From Chrysomallon squamiferum (lineage: Eukaryota; Mollusca; Gastropoda; Neomphalida; Peltospiridae): DNA of 64,000 nt. Location: NCBI GenBank assembly GCA_012295275.1, contig CM022678.1, positions 5,881,059 through 5,945,058 of the forward strand, read 5' to 3'. Of this stretch, positions 34,401 to 45,908 are shown piece after piece (the stretch's first letter is position 1; each line of letters starts with the position of its first letter). The position numbers and the translations under genes are program-made. A model generated the notes under the pieces. The model was not told the DNA's origin and searched no databases. It saw only the letters and a program-made list of their open reading frames with translations.

Positions 34401-37400
34401 CGATACCTTTTGGAATGTTGATGCGGACGTTGCAATGTTTCACCATGTCGTTGCCGAGGATTTCATTCAGTAACCGTGGAAGCACTTCTTCTGTAAGCCG
34501 AGTTGCTTCGACGCCTGAAATCAACAGACTGATCTTAACAATAGGGATTATCAAGGGATTAAGGAAGTTCTATGCTGATTATTAAGTGTTTAGTATTATT
34601 ACCAATGTTCTTGTGCTCCATGAGCTTTTCATGAATTTTGCAGTCCTGAAGAAATATTTTATTTTTATTGTCTTCGTTAGAGAGGGAAGAAAACTTCACA
34701 ATCTCAGAATAGTGGAATAGTGTGTATTTAGATACCCAATATATTAATTTCTGAATAGAGGAATAGTATGTTTATAGACCCCATATTTGCTAATTTCAGA
34801 ATAGTGGAACAGTGTGTGTTTAGATACCTAATATCTATATATCTGAATAGTGAAATAGTATGCGTACAGACCCCACTTTTACTAATCTTAGACACCTAAA
34901 TTACTAATTTTAGAATAGTGGAATAGTGTTTTTATACCCCATAATGATTAATTTCACTTCCCAAGTACAGGTAAAAGACCCACGTTAATGACTACCAAAT
35001 CACGAGTTAGTATATTTCTTTTAAACCATCTCTGTATACTTTGAACATCAGCACTAATGGTTTATTACATGTTAAAACAAACAAACAAACAAATAAAACA
35101 AATTTTGTCTTACAAAGCGAAAGTAGCACGGATAAAATAAGACAGCCATATGCACATATCCAGAGGTAGGAAAGTTATTTTATTTACTGACAAGATGACA
35201 AGTTTGACATACCTGCAGTCTTAGCAATGACCTTGGCTAACCGTTTAGGATTCAGCTGACTTTTCTTCAGTGACATGACAGGCCACATCTGCACAACAAG
35301 CTTGCTGAATGTGGCATCTGAAATGAGTGTAAACATCTAGTTAAATCTACAGTTTTATCCACACCTTATTAACAATATATGCAGACGTTAAATGTTGTAT
35401 CTTTATAAAAATTTAGCTGAATACAGATATAATACACAGATAACTAACTGGATTTATCAAACACAATACTTGTTAACTCAATGAAATGGAATTTCTTCGA
35501 ATATCTTTTTTTCTTTTTTTATTCTTATTTATTGAAATGATGAAAACAAAAAGATTTCTCCAGCTTTGTAATTCTAATAAAAACTACTTGGCTAGTAATA
35601 GTAATATAAATACATATATATATAAAAATAATAATAATAATAATGATAATAAATAAAAATGTTTTTTTAATTAAAAAGTAAACACATTTTTTTTAACATA
35701 TCTTATTCTTATTATTTAAATAAAATTCTGAAAATAATCGCTTTTAAAAATTTACTCAGTAAAACATACACTGACAATTATTAATATAAAAATATTAATA
35801 TACAATTATCGAAAGAATTCTTACTTAATTTGAAGCCTCTCATGTCCAAACATTTCAGTTTGCAGGCTTTTGTTCGAAAAATCACTCCCCTGAATATCAC
35901 AAGATCGAATCCCAGCTCTTCTTCAAAAATTCCAATATGGCGGTCGCCCAGTACTTCTTGAAGTCTGAAATAAAAAATGTCTAACGTTACATAAATGTGT
36001 AATTCATTGATCTTTCAATGTTTAGTAAATAAGTGAATTGTTTTAATAATTTAAAATTTTAATAGCATTAATGAAATAACTGTTTTTAGTAGTATTTATT
36101 ATTGTAATTTTTATCAAATATTTAGTAAATTAGTATTAAATAAAGGATATAGTTAATAAAGCCTTAATCATTTTCAAATATTAATAGGTGATGTGTTAAT
36201 GAAATGAATTTGTAATTAATTATTCTTGAAGTATTTAGTGAACGAGTAAATAATCCTTAAATATTAATGGGTATTATATTATAAGAAATTTCATATAAAA
36301 CTACATCAGAAGACAAACCAAACAGTCTAAAGCTGTCCTTAACAGACATTAATATGCAAAATCTGAACTGAAATGGGCAGGCATGATAAACACCAAGTAT
36401 AAGCAACTACATCCAGTGTTTCTTAATCTTTTTTCTTTCTTTTTTTCAAGTGTCCACTTTCAGATAATTTTTAAGTTTGGGACTATATTTCAGAAATACT
36501 TTGAATTCATAAGTCTAATCTAAAGTATTTTTACATATTATAAATATACAGCTTTTATCAACACCCTCTGTTCTCATGATGTCATACAGGTGTGTTGTTG
36601 TCCTCAGTGAGAATCACTGTAATGTACTAGCTTGTTCTTATCTGATTTCTGCCATTTGTTATGAATTGTTGTTCAAGAAACCCAGACATGATTCCATGGC
36701 ATCTACACTAAGCTACATGTTCCTTACATAAAGCTGAGTATTATAAACTTTAAACAGACAATGTTTCTGTGATAGAATAGATAATGTGCCAATACTTTAT
36801 TAACAATAAATATCAAAAGTTCTATTTTATTACAATATTCTAAATGTCTGATACATCTTTTCATTATAACGTAGGTGCTTTGCATCTAACTGAACATTTT
36901 TAGACGGAGATACCCAGGCATTAAACTTGACCAGCAAAAACATTACACTAAACACTAACGAATGAATGAATATTTAACAACACCCCACATGAAAAATATA
37001 TTGACTACTGGGTGTCAAACAAAGGTAAACATAACAAAATGATGATACACTAAACACTATATGACACAACATCTATTGAAACTCACCTCAGTATGACTGC
37101 TAAAGTATTTATTAACGCAGTTTATTCCAATAAATTCTTTAAAAAAAAACTGTATCCATGACAACGTTCACTAAATATAAATATAAAAAAATAAAATAAA
37201 ATAAAAATTTCTTGTTCTCACAGTCCAACACAATCATTTTCAACACACCGTACATAACAAACCCATGCTAAATGTTTAACTGTCCTTTTAAAACTGATTC
37301 TACCTGAGACACGAAAGTGGCCAGTTCATCAGAATGCTACTGACGGCCGGGAGCTGCCAGAAATTGACCGCCGCCCTCAACAGGGTGGGTGCCAGGTGAG

Positions 37401-37566
37401 TAGGCACAGATTTCAAGGTGAGTTCTGCCAGAACGGGGTGAGCATTGATGGCTTTGCAACACAAATCCAACATGGAGAGGGGTTCTGTCTGATTTGGCTC
37501 GGCAGTTTTTTCATTTCGACTTATCTTGAGGTTATCGTAGTTGACATAGTCCAATGCTCGAAACAT
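30530..37566 (-). CDS. LRRC14/PRAME-family leucine-rich-repeat protein
   Basis: Six coding exons: 37304-37566, 35825-35964, 35213-35317, 34407-34514, 32136-32206 and 30530-31471, all in phase. They give about 500 residues of clear protein and 542 to the first in-frame stop. The N-terminal part (ELTLKSVPTHLAPTLLRAA) resembles the PRAME-family region that in some members binds Elongin and Cullin-2. Leucine-rich repeats follow from about residue 250 (LRALDLQDC, LVRLDLGFN, LEFLSLRGCDL, LRELNVSKL, LCVLNLSQN, LKMLDISAN). The segment RPLEFLSLRG...LARSKHATHL is close to human LRRC14 as I remember it. Human LRRC14 restrains IKK-beta in NF-kB signalling; the role here is inferred. The start ATG sits exactly at an acceptor, so a non-coding 5' exon probably lies upstream. 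The 3' end runs into T homopolymers and is uncertain. Confidence 0.8.
32136..32206 (-). CDS. LRRC14-like coding exon 5
   Basis: This 71-nt exon encodes E-LQLGDEIIDSLAPFIVLRG-QEVE and has donor GTGGAG|GTATGTGC. The acceptor is GCAGATCAG|AGCTTC. The nearer CAG six bases upstream would put a stop in frame, so the second AG must be used. Confidence 0.8.
33880..34406. repeat. decayed copies of LRRC14-like exon 4 end in the intron
   Basis: About five units of 90-105 bp line up with the plus-strand text of the exon 4 donor side. Shared words include TTTTTGAATG (exon TTTTGGAATGTTGATG) and GGATTTCATTCAT (exon GAGGATTTCATTCAG), joined by an A-rich linker with AATAAATTAATGA. The copies nearest the exon are best kept. 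Confidence 0.7.
34407..34514 (-). CDS. LRRC14-like coding exon 4
   Basis: Acceptor CTGTTGATTTCAG and donor CCAAAAG|GTATCG bound 108 nt encoding G-VEATRLTEEVLPRLLNEI, then DMVKHCNVRINIPK. The 3' part of the exon with its donor has decayed copies in the following intron. Confidence 0.85.
34690..34945. repeat. short tandem repeat in LRRC14-like intron 3
   Basis: About five units of AGAATAGTGGAATAGTGTGT, TTTAGATACC and ATATTACTAATTTC with a period of about 55-65 bp. Confidence 0.8.
35213..35317 (-). CDS. LRRC14-like coding exon 3
   Basis: Acceptor ACACTCATTTCAG and donor CTGCAG|GTATGTC bound 105 nt encoding N-ATFSKLVVQMWPVMSLKK, then LNPKRLAKVIAKTA. It keeps phase 1 on both sides. Confidence 0.85.
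35825..35964 (-). CDS. LRRC14-like coding exon 2
   Basis: Acceptor TTTTTTATTTCAG and donor TTAA|GTAAGAATTC bound 140 nt encoding R-LQEVLGDRHIGIFEEE, then KACKLKCLDMRGFKL. It starts from phase 2, ends in phase 1, and matches the LRRC14 segment that leads to a LDM motif. Confidence 0.85.
36957..37030. repeat. fragment of an interspersed element with (GAAT)n head
   Basis: GAATGAATGAATATTTAACA, ACACCCCACATGAAAAATAT and GACTACTGGGTGTCAAAC form a block that I recall as a dispersed molluscan repeat. A more diverged relative seems to follow the (GAAT)n at 44551-44592. Confidence 0.45.
37304..37566 (-). CDS. LRRC14-like coding exon 1
   Basis: Acceptor TTCTAAATTTCAG is followed at once by ATG (37566). 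The exon encodes 87 residues, MFRALDYVNYD to MNWPLSCL, and ends in phase 2 at CTCAG|GTAGAATC. The second half (SMLDLCCKAINAHP onwards) carries the N-terminal family signature. Earlier exons could add residues if the ATG is internal. Confidence 0.78.
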
Positions 37567-39168
37567 CTGAAATTTAGAAGAATAAGAAAAAATATTAATT
37601 ATTAATATATAGTTATGTATACAAACAAATGTAAAAAAAAAAAAAATAATAATAATATAGATACATCACTTAACTACATATAAATGCAGTTAATATTGAG
37701 AGAGAGAGAGAGAGAGAGAGTGGCGCTAACAGGCATATATAGTCTTAGTTTTGTACACACACACACACACATACACACTTTGCTCAGTTCAAATAAATCA
37801 TTCTCTGAAACCCTAATTACTGTATGCAGTAGCTGTCTGTCCCTAATACACAACAATACAAGCCAGGGTATCACTAAGTAAATATGGGGAGTGTCTGTCC
37901 ATACCAAATGATACTTAACTGAAAATAATCTTTGTGCGGATAATGCATATCTCACAGTAACAGCAACATAATAAATGTGTTTAAATCTAACATCACTGGG
38001 TGGGTAAAATAACAACAAGAAAGGAACTATTTTCAGTTACTAGTAAATGATCTCTTACATATGCATCCCAAATTTTTTGGTTTTGATCAAATTCTGAGGA
38101 CAGAATAGACTTAATCTGTTATCACCTCAGTATGAATGGAAAGGCAGAGTTACAGGAATTAACTGTAACAGTTTTTATACGCACATTTTATTTATTTGAC
38201 TAGCTATTTGTTGTCAAAACCTGAACAGTTTTAGTAACCTAGTATGCACTGTACTTGTAACTACATATACTGACATAAACATTTGTTTTGATCACTTCCT
38301 CTCATTTGACATCAGTCAAATCATCAAGTTTGGAAGCCCTTCAAAAGCATGATGTGCCCATCATCTGTTGGTACAGATAACATATGTATTTTTTTGTTAA
38401 AACATGTGACTGCAAAAAAGATTAAACGATTATTTATTTATTACTGTGAGTGTGAAGGAGGTTGGCAGAACTGACATAACTGGAGCTTGTAAAAATAAAA
38501 ATTAAAATGTTTCAGTGGCAGTGAAAATGCATGCCAGCTCCAAGAATAATTACGTCTCTGACAAAGAATACAAATGGAATCAAGACTCGGTCTGATTATT
38601 ATGATTATCGTTTAGAGCATTAGTTGGTACGTCGCTCGATTCGACACTATTTATTACAGGAATAAAAATATTCAAGCATATGCAAAATAATGTCAAACTG
38701 GAAGAAAGAAAATCTGCTGTCAGTGATGATCATGTTATATTAACTATTCGAAATTCTTTACAAAGTATCACAAGATGAAAAGAAGTATTATTTCCCCAAA
38801 GATAACAAAGTTACAAACGAAACCCAATTTATTTATTCAACTTTTGTATATAAATGTAATACAAACGTGTTTAAAAAAATTTAATGACATGCTCTCCATT
38901 AATATCTATTTTAAGCAACGCACCTTTATGTCTGGCAAGGCAAGTATAATGAAAATGTTATAAAAAGTAAAGCCACATTTTCATTCCCAGAAGTAGGGAT
39001 TTTGTTTCTATTTCACTCTCATTCAATTCTCGTTGCCTCTAACGTTAATCTCGTTTTGTGATTGTGGTGAAAAACATAATAGTAACCGGACCGTAAACAC
39101 TGGTTCGGACAAAATATTAAAATTTTATATGATTAACGAAGTAATAGAGTGTTTTGCTGATATTTATT

Positions 39169-39228
<60 letters not shown>

Positions 39229-39352
39229 GCTGCTGTTGCAGTTATTTTTGGTTGATGTTGTTTTTATTATTGCGTTGTTGTTGTTCTTACTGAACATTAC
39301 TTTCGGTATTTTTCACTTAGATAACTGTTAGAGTAAACATATTAATTATACA

Positions 39353-39406
<54 letters not shown>

Positions 39407-39965
39407 CACACACACACATACACACATACATATATACATACTCATACATACATAAATACATACATACATGCATACATACAATGATACATCATGTATTACA
39501 TGCATACAATGATACATATATATGTCGTTATTATTCGTTTTATTATTACTAATACCACTATCACAGTATCTTGTATATGTTCTTTCATATTATAATTAAA
39601 CAAAATTCATAATCGTTTTTCAGTATTAAAACATTTGTTGACATAAAATACCATTCGTTAATTTATAAGTAATAATAAACATTATGCTGATGGAAACATG
39701 TGTGCTCCAGACCAGTGGTGGAATTTTCATAGGAAAGTTACGATGGGGTTGATCATGAGATACTGATTGTAAACATTTAATTATATTCAAATCAGTCAGT
39801 TTATTTTATTACTAGCGTGCATTTTTGTTGAATTGACTGTATACATGGAATACTATGTGCTGAAATGCAGGCACTGACATTGTTTCAGACTAAGAATATC
39901 GGCCAACAGTCAAATGTTGACAGGATAGCGGTAAATGGGGAAAAGCAAACGATCGTGTGAGTTAA
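37567..39965. other. head-to-head region between LRRC14-like and SNX19-like genes
   Basis: The genes diverge, with start codons about 2.4 kb apart, so both promoters and 5' exons should lie here. I could not place a confident first exon for either. Repeats are (GA)n at 37699-37720, (CA)n at 37756-37770, (TTA)n at 39164-39228, (AT)n at 39368-39401 and (TACA)n at 39402-39480. Confidence 0.45.
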
Positions 39966-41706
39966 ATGGTGTCTGCAATGAAATTGAAAACCTTTCTCTG
40001 CGATTTAATTAGCTGGGATATTTTAACAACCTTTCAGAAAATAATTTTAGTGTTTGTAGTTTTAACTGTGATATCTTACTTGACCGGTACTTGGTCTGCT
40101 TTTGTTGTAATGATACTGAGCTTCCCTTTGGCGTCTGCGCTCAGTGAAAAATTGCACCGAAGGAAAACACCCATCGGATCGGACGTTGTTCTGATTACCG
40201 TGCATTATGTGAAAGTGATTATCAATTCATTTGAAATTCTTTTAAATAAACCAGAGCCAAAGTCATCTGATTCTGATCACTGTTGCAGCACTGATAAAAT
40301 CGTCCACGATGACGAGATATCGCTATCGGAGATCGTCAAGGCAGAACGAAGTATAGCAGATTTAATCGTCAGGGATTTTGTGAAGTCGTGGTTTTCATCA
40401 TTCAGCGATGAATCTCAGTTTCTGGAAGAATCTCGAAATATTCTGTACGTTGCTGCAGCAAACTGTCATCATCGCGTCTCAACGTTGAAGGCCCACGACC
40501 TGGTGTTTTCATCAATCACCTTATTTTACAAACATCTGCGGCAGTTCCAAAAGTCAAAAGTTATTTACGAGAGCCATAAAAAGACATTACAAAAGAACAA
40601 AGACAAATGCATGCTAAACTTGAAATATGGAGTATCGCTGGAAGAAGCTTTCAGCTCGAATTTTCAGTATCACCCTGCTTTGGCAGATTCCGATTCAGAA
40701 ATTAAATATTTAAGAAGTTTGGCAAAGGCTGCATTAATGTTAGTGCTTCCCAATAATGTGTATGTGTGTCAGTCCTCGCAGATAGTTTTCATAGAGGTAG
40801 TGGCTTTCAAAATATTAAAACAAGTTTCATTTCTGATGTCAGATTCTCACTGGCTTCACGAACATATGATTATTCTTTTTTCTGGAAACATTTCTGAGGA
40901 ACCAAAATCTTCTACAGAGGAAATGTTTCTCGAAGGTTCTGGTAAGACGGATTCGAAATGTTCGGGTGAACTGGATGATTCTTCGAGTAAAGAGTCTTGC
41001 GATGGTTTAGGTGTAGAAAACAGAGGTAAAGGTCAAACAAAAAACATACCAAAAGTGACTTTCAATCTCTGCGATGAAGAAGGTGACAATGTTGTTACTG
41101 AAGATGTCGAGGATCGGTTTAAAACAAACAACGATGACACAGCACGTTGTCAAAACAGCTTTCAAAAATTCAACGATGACGGAAAGTCAGTTTGTAATTT
41201 GGAAGAGGATGTCGACAGCAGAAACGATGCAGCAGCTTGTGAATGCAATGACAAAAAAAACAACTCAAAAACTTCCCAAACAACATTCCAAACCCAGACC
41301 AAGTGCGACACACAAAAAACTCGGCCCAAAAATACAACCCTGTCTGACGACAACGGACCAACGATAAACCTCCGCGAGGACATCAACGAAATAACCGTGC
41401 CAAGAGAAAAAAATGGGTGTGGCAACATGGGGGCAGGCGATCACAGGGTCGGGGGGAACGATGCAGTTGCCGTTGAGTGCTCCGATGAAGCTTTGCCCGT
41501 GAAAGGAAACTGAAGTGATCCGTTTGTCGACCATCGACGTGGAAAATGCTGCCCTCGACTGCGATGGCGATGTTGACAGTCTGGGGGCGGATCCGCTGTT
41601 GATGATAAAAGACGAGTCGCTGATCTTTCAGGACATTTCCATTCCAAAGACGGAAGAGTTTCAAGAGTTCCGCAGCAATTCAAAATACACGATGTATGTC
41701 ATAGAG
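39966..41706 (+). CDS. SNX19-like exon 1: membrane segments, PXA, linker, start of PX
   Basis: The ATG follows an in-frame TAA at 39963-39965. A second Met at 39978 is an alternative start. The first frame runs 515 codons to TGA at 41511. The other frame is open from 41503 and encodes [13 protein letters not shown], then [17 protein letters not shown] and YTMYVIE up to donor GAG|GTGAGT. The downstream part is needed for the PX domain, and the upstream linker is codon-like with GC above its surroundings, so both are probably coding. Confidence 0.82.
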
Positions 41707-44186
41707 GTGAGTGTTGAACGGGACGGGATCGGTTATATTTTAATATTGTATGTGTGTGTGTGTATATATATATATATGTGTTTGTCTGTGTGTAATAGTG
41801 TCTGTAATTCTGTAAGTCTTTGTCTGTATGAATGAGTGTGTGTGTGTATGTGTGTAGGTCTCTTTTATTTTAATTAATATTGTGCATATGACTGAGATTG
41901 TGTATTGGTCAGTTAAATTTTAATACTGAATGTATAAACTGTGTTGGTAATTTGTTTTAGCTGAGTATGTATGAGCAAGTGTGTGAGAGCAAATGTTTCT
42001 GTCTGAGTGGTATCAGGGCAGTTCCCCCCCCAGGCAATTACCCCGTGGTCATTTCCCCAGTCATTTCCCCCCAGTCATTTTCTGCCTAGGATATAGCCTT
42101 CCGGATGTTTCCCCCCCTTTATTATATCTTTTATTATGAAAATGTAAATGAAACTATGAAATGCAAATTACTTTGAATGAGTTTACTTTAATGTACATTT
42201 GTATGCATTTACATACAGTTACATACATAATAAATTTGCATTTGAAGATTATGTGACTCTGTAACTATAATATGTTTTCTGGAATTAATATTATAAACAG
42301 TCTTAATAAGTTAATTGTAATTAACTAATAATAATTCATTCAGTGAAGAAAACCCAGCCTTTTTATGTTTATCACAATTGCATCTGTCCTTCCCTTGCTC
42401 AGAAACACCCCATCAATTACATAAATAAAGATATTAATAAGCTTAAAACATAATATTATAATATACACATAATGTTAATAATAGTATATTATAACATAAT
42501 AAATATAATGGAGATATGAGGGAAAATGCCATAGAATTGTCTGAGTATGTGTGTTTTTGTGTTATTTATATGTCTCTGTGTGTTACTGTATCTATTATTC
42601 ATTTGTGTGTGTGTGTGTGTTTGTGTATATATATATATAAATATATAATTAATGTAATAATTTACATATATTTATGACTGTCAGTGTGTTTATGCATATA
42701 CATACATGTGTGTGTGCGTGTGTTAATGTGTTATATTTGATTTCTAAATTTTTGATTTCCATTTGAAATAAAATTACTGATTCCATAATCATTATCAGGA
42801 TAAATTAAATATTCAAAAAAATAAATAAATAAAATAAAATAAAATAAATGAACGTGCAACTTTTTTTTCCCTTGAAGTACGTTGCCCTCTACTTTTCCGA
42901 TGGAAACCCGGTTCTGAAAAGTGGAATTGTGAAACGTCGATTTCGAGAATTTGTCAACCTGCAGGCAAGATTAGATGACCAGTCAAAATACAGAAACTTG
43001 CTCAAAGGTAGAGCTCTCTCTCTCTGCTTACCTGTCTGTCTGTCTGTCTGTCTGCGTGTTTTTATATATAAATGTAGAACTTAAAATAACATATGAATAT
43101 ATATACATATATTTAAATAAATACTTTTGTCACTATATATATATATATATATATATAAAAAAAGTATTTATTTAAATATACACACAATGATAAATACACT
43201 GATGTAAGTATATATGTTTAAAATGCACATACATACAGAGAAAAAACAACATGCAGTCTCATAATTAATACTGTTATTATCTATTACTTACTTTTAATAC
43301 TTTTATTATCTATTACTTACTTTTAATACTGTTGTTATCTATTACTTACTGTTAATATTGTATTATTATTATTATTATTATTACTACTACTGTTACTATC
43401 ATCATCATCATCATCATTTAAATAATTTTCATTATATAGTTCATCATTAATACCCCATCAGATTTAGTATAACAGTACAAAGTCAATTCCCAGAGAATTA
43501 AAAATTACAACATCATCTTTAATAAACACATGTTTATCTAATTTGAATTTGGAATTGTTTTTACATTATCTTTTTTTTTTCATTTAAAATTTTCAGATGT
43601 CAAAGGACCCAGTCGGTGGGCTACTTTGCCGTTTAAAAACCGAGACAAAGACAGCATTGAGAGCAGAAGGGTTTTCCTGGACAAGTTTCTCAAAGTAATA
43701 ATTATTTTTAAAATATTTTCACTTACAAATCTGTATGTGTTATTGAAGTTTTTGAAGTTTCATTCACGTTTTTTCAAGTTTCGTTCACGTTTTTCAAGTT
43801 TTTCATTCACGTTTTTCATGTGCTTGTATGCTTCCTCATCATAATTTTTGAAACAGCAACTGGTGTTAAAATGTAAAATTTTGTGTATTTTTTGAATTTT
43901 TAAAAAATATTTTAGAGGATGTTAGTTGTTTATGTGCTATATCCACTGAATCAATGTTAATCTTAAATTATACCTACATTAGTTAAAACTTATATTATGT
44001 TATAATTGTTTACTGTTTGTTTCATATTTATTTATTTATTTATTTTCTATTTATCTATCTATTTATCTATCTATTTATTTGTTTATTTTATTTTTTATTT
44101 TATTTTATATTTTTAATTTATTCATTCATCCATCAATTCATTTGTTTATTTTTGTTAAATTATTTATTTTGTTTCATAAACTAAAG

Positions 44187-44222
<36 letters not shown>

Positions 44223-45876
44223 TACTGCACAGTTCCTTCATGGTTCATTTGTCTAGTTCCCAACCTTTGCTAATAACAAAGTCTAAGATGTCTCAAAATA
44301 TTTTTTCACTTAATAGCAAGAAACATTCATTTTATACACCCAACCCATTAAGAGATTAACAAGACAGCACACACCATCACCATTGTTAACATTCATTTAT
44401 TTCCATTATTTACATTAGGCTGTGATTATGATTATTACACAAGGATATGATCATTAATTATGAGGAGCCACGCAGGTTCACTACCTACCTTTTTGATTCA
44501 CCTGTTTGCACCAGCACTGTCCTCTTTTAAGTTAAATAATTTGACCTGAATGAATGAATGAATGAATGAATGAATGAATGAATGAATGAATGTATAAACG
44601 AGATCCCAGAACAACTTACTATAACCATCTGTTGGGTAAAGCATAATAAATAGTTTGATCTGTTACACGTATTAATTTCTTGGTTCCACTTTCAGGGTCT
44701 GATTATGGTAGAAGCTGTCTGTAACGGTCCTGAACTCCGCGAGTTTTTGGCGTATGAAGGAGACGGCCATATTGCTTTTGTGCGCAAAGCTCCAGAGATG
44801 TCAGTGCCCAGAATAGACAAGGTGAGACTTAAACAGTTTGGTTCTTTTTAAAAAAAAAATTATTTTAGTTTTCGGTGCCCTGAATAGACAGGGTGAGACT
44901 TAAAGAATTTGTTTCTTTTTAAAATAATTATTTTAGTTTTTGGTGCCCTGAATAGACAAGGTGGGAAGATCAAATTTGTTTCTTTTAAAAAAAATTATTT
45001 TAGTTTTTGGTGCCCTGAATAGACAAGGTGAGACTTAAAAAATTTGTTTCTTTTCATAAAATTATTTAGTTTTTGGTGCCTGGAATAGACAAGGTGAGAC
45101 TTAAAATAAAATAATTTAGGGATGAGAATAGACTTAAAAATTTGTTTCTTTTAAAAAAAAATTATTTTGGTTTTTGGTGCCCAGAATATATAGGGTGAGA
45201 CTTAAAAAATTTGTTTCTTTTTAAAAAAATTATTTTAGTTTTTGGATTGTTTTTATTAAGTTACACAGCTTTATTACTGAAAAAACACATGTGAAATTTA
45301 TTTATTTTATTTCCACGTCTTATCTTGCCAGATTTCGAAATCATTTTTTTGATCATTATTATTTCTTTTATATATTTGTTTTCATTATTTTTATTTTCAG
45401 ATGTTTGCCCGAACAGTGTCTGAAGTATTTGACCGTCTGAAGGCAATACCAGACATCCCCCACAATGTCATGTCCACTATCACAAAGAGGGAGAAATCAG
45501 TGGACAGAGAGGACCAGAAGAAAATTGAGGACACTGTCCAACTGGAAATTGATTTCTCCTGTTCCGAAACAGACCAGCAGGTAAATATTTTAAAAAAAAA
45601 TATATAAAAAAATATTTTCGGTTGTTATCAGATTTCTGGCAGCCTCAGTTGCCTATGAATGAAAATGCCAGTGCTGTTGTTGTTGTTGTTGTTGTTGAAG
45701 TTTGAGCATGGTTTATCCTTTGATCTTGTAGTGGTTGTGTCAGAATTGTTTTCGGGTGGTTTAGTGAATTGATAAATTCTTGTGAAGGTAAAGGAAGGTA
45801 GTGCAGACTGTTGGTTTTTGTTTCAACAGTTGTCATGAGTTTGTGAGGTTACTTCATAATTTTTTAATTCTTATTT

Positions 45877-45908
<32 letters not shown>

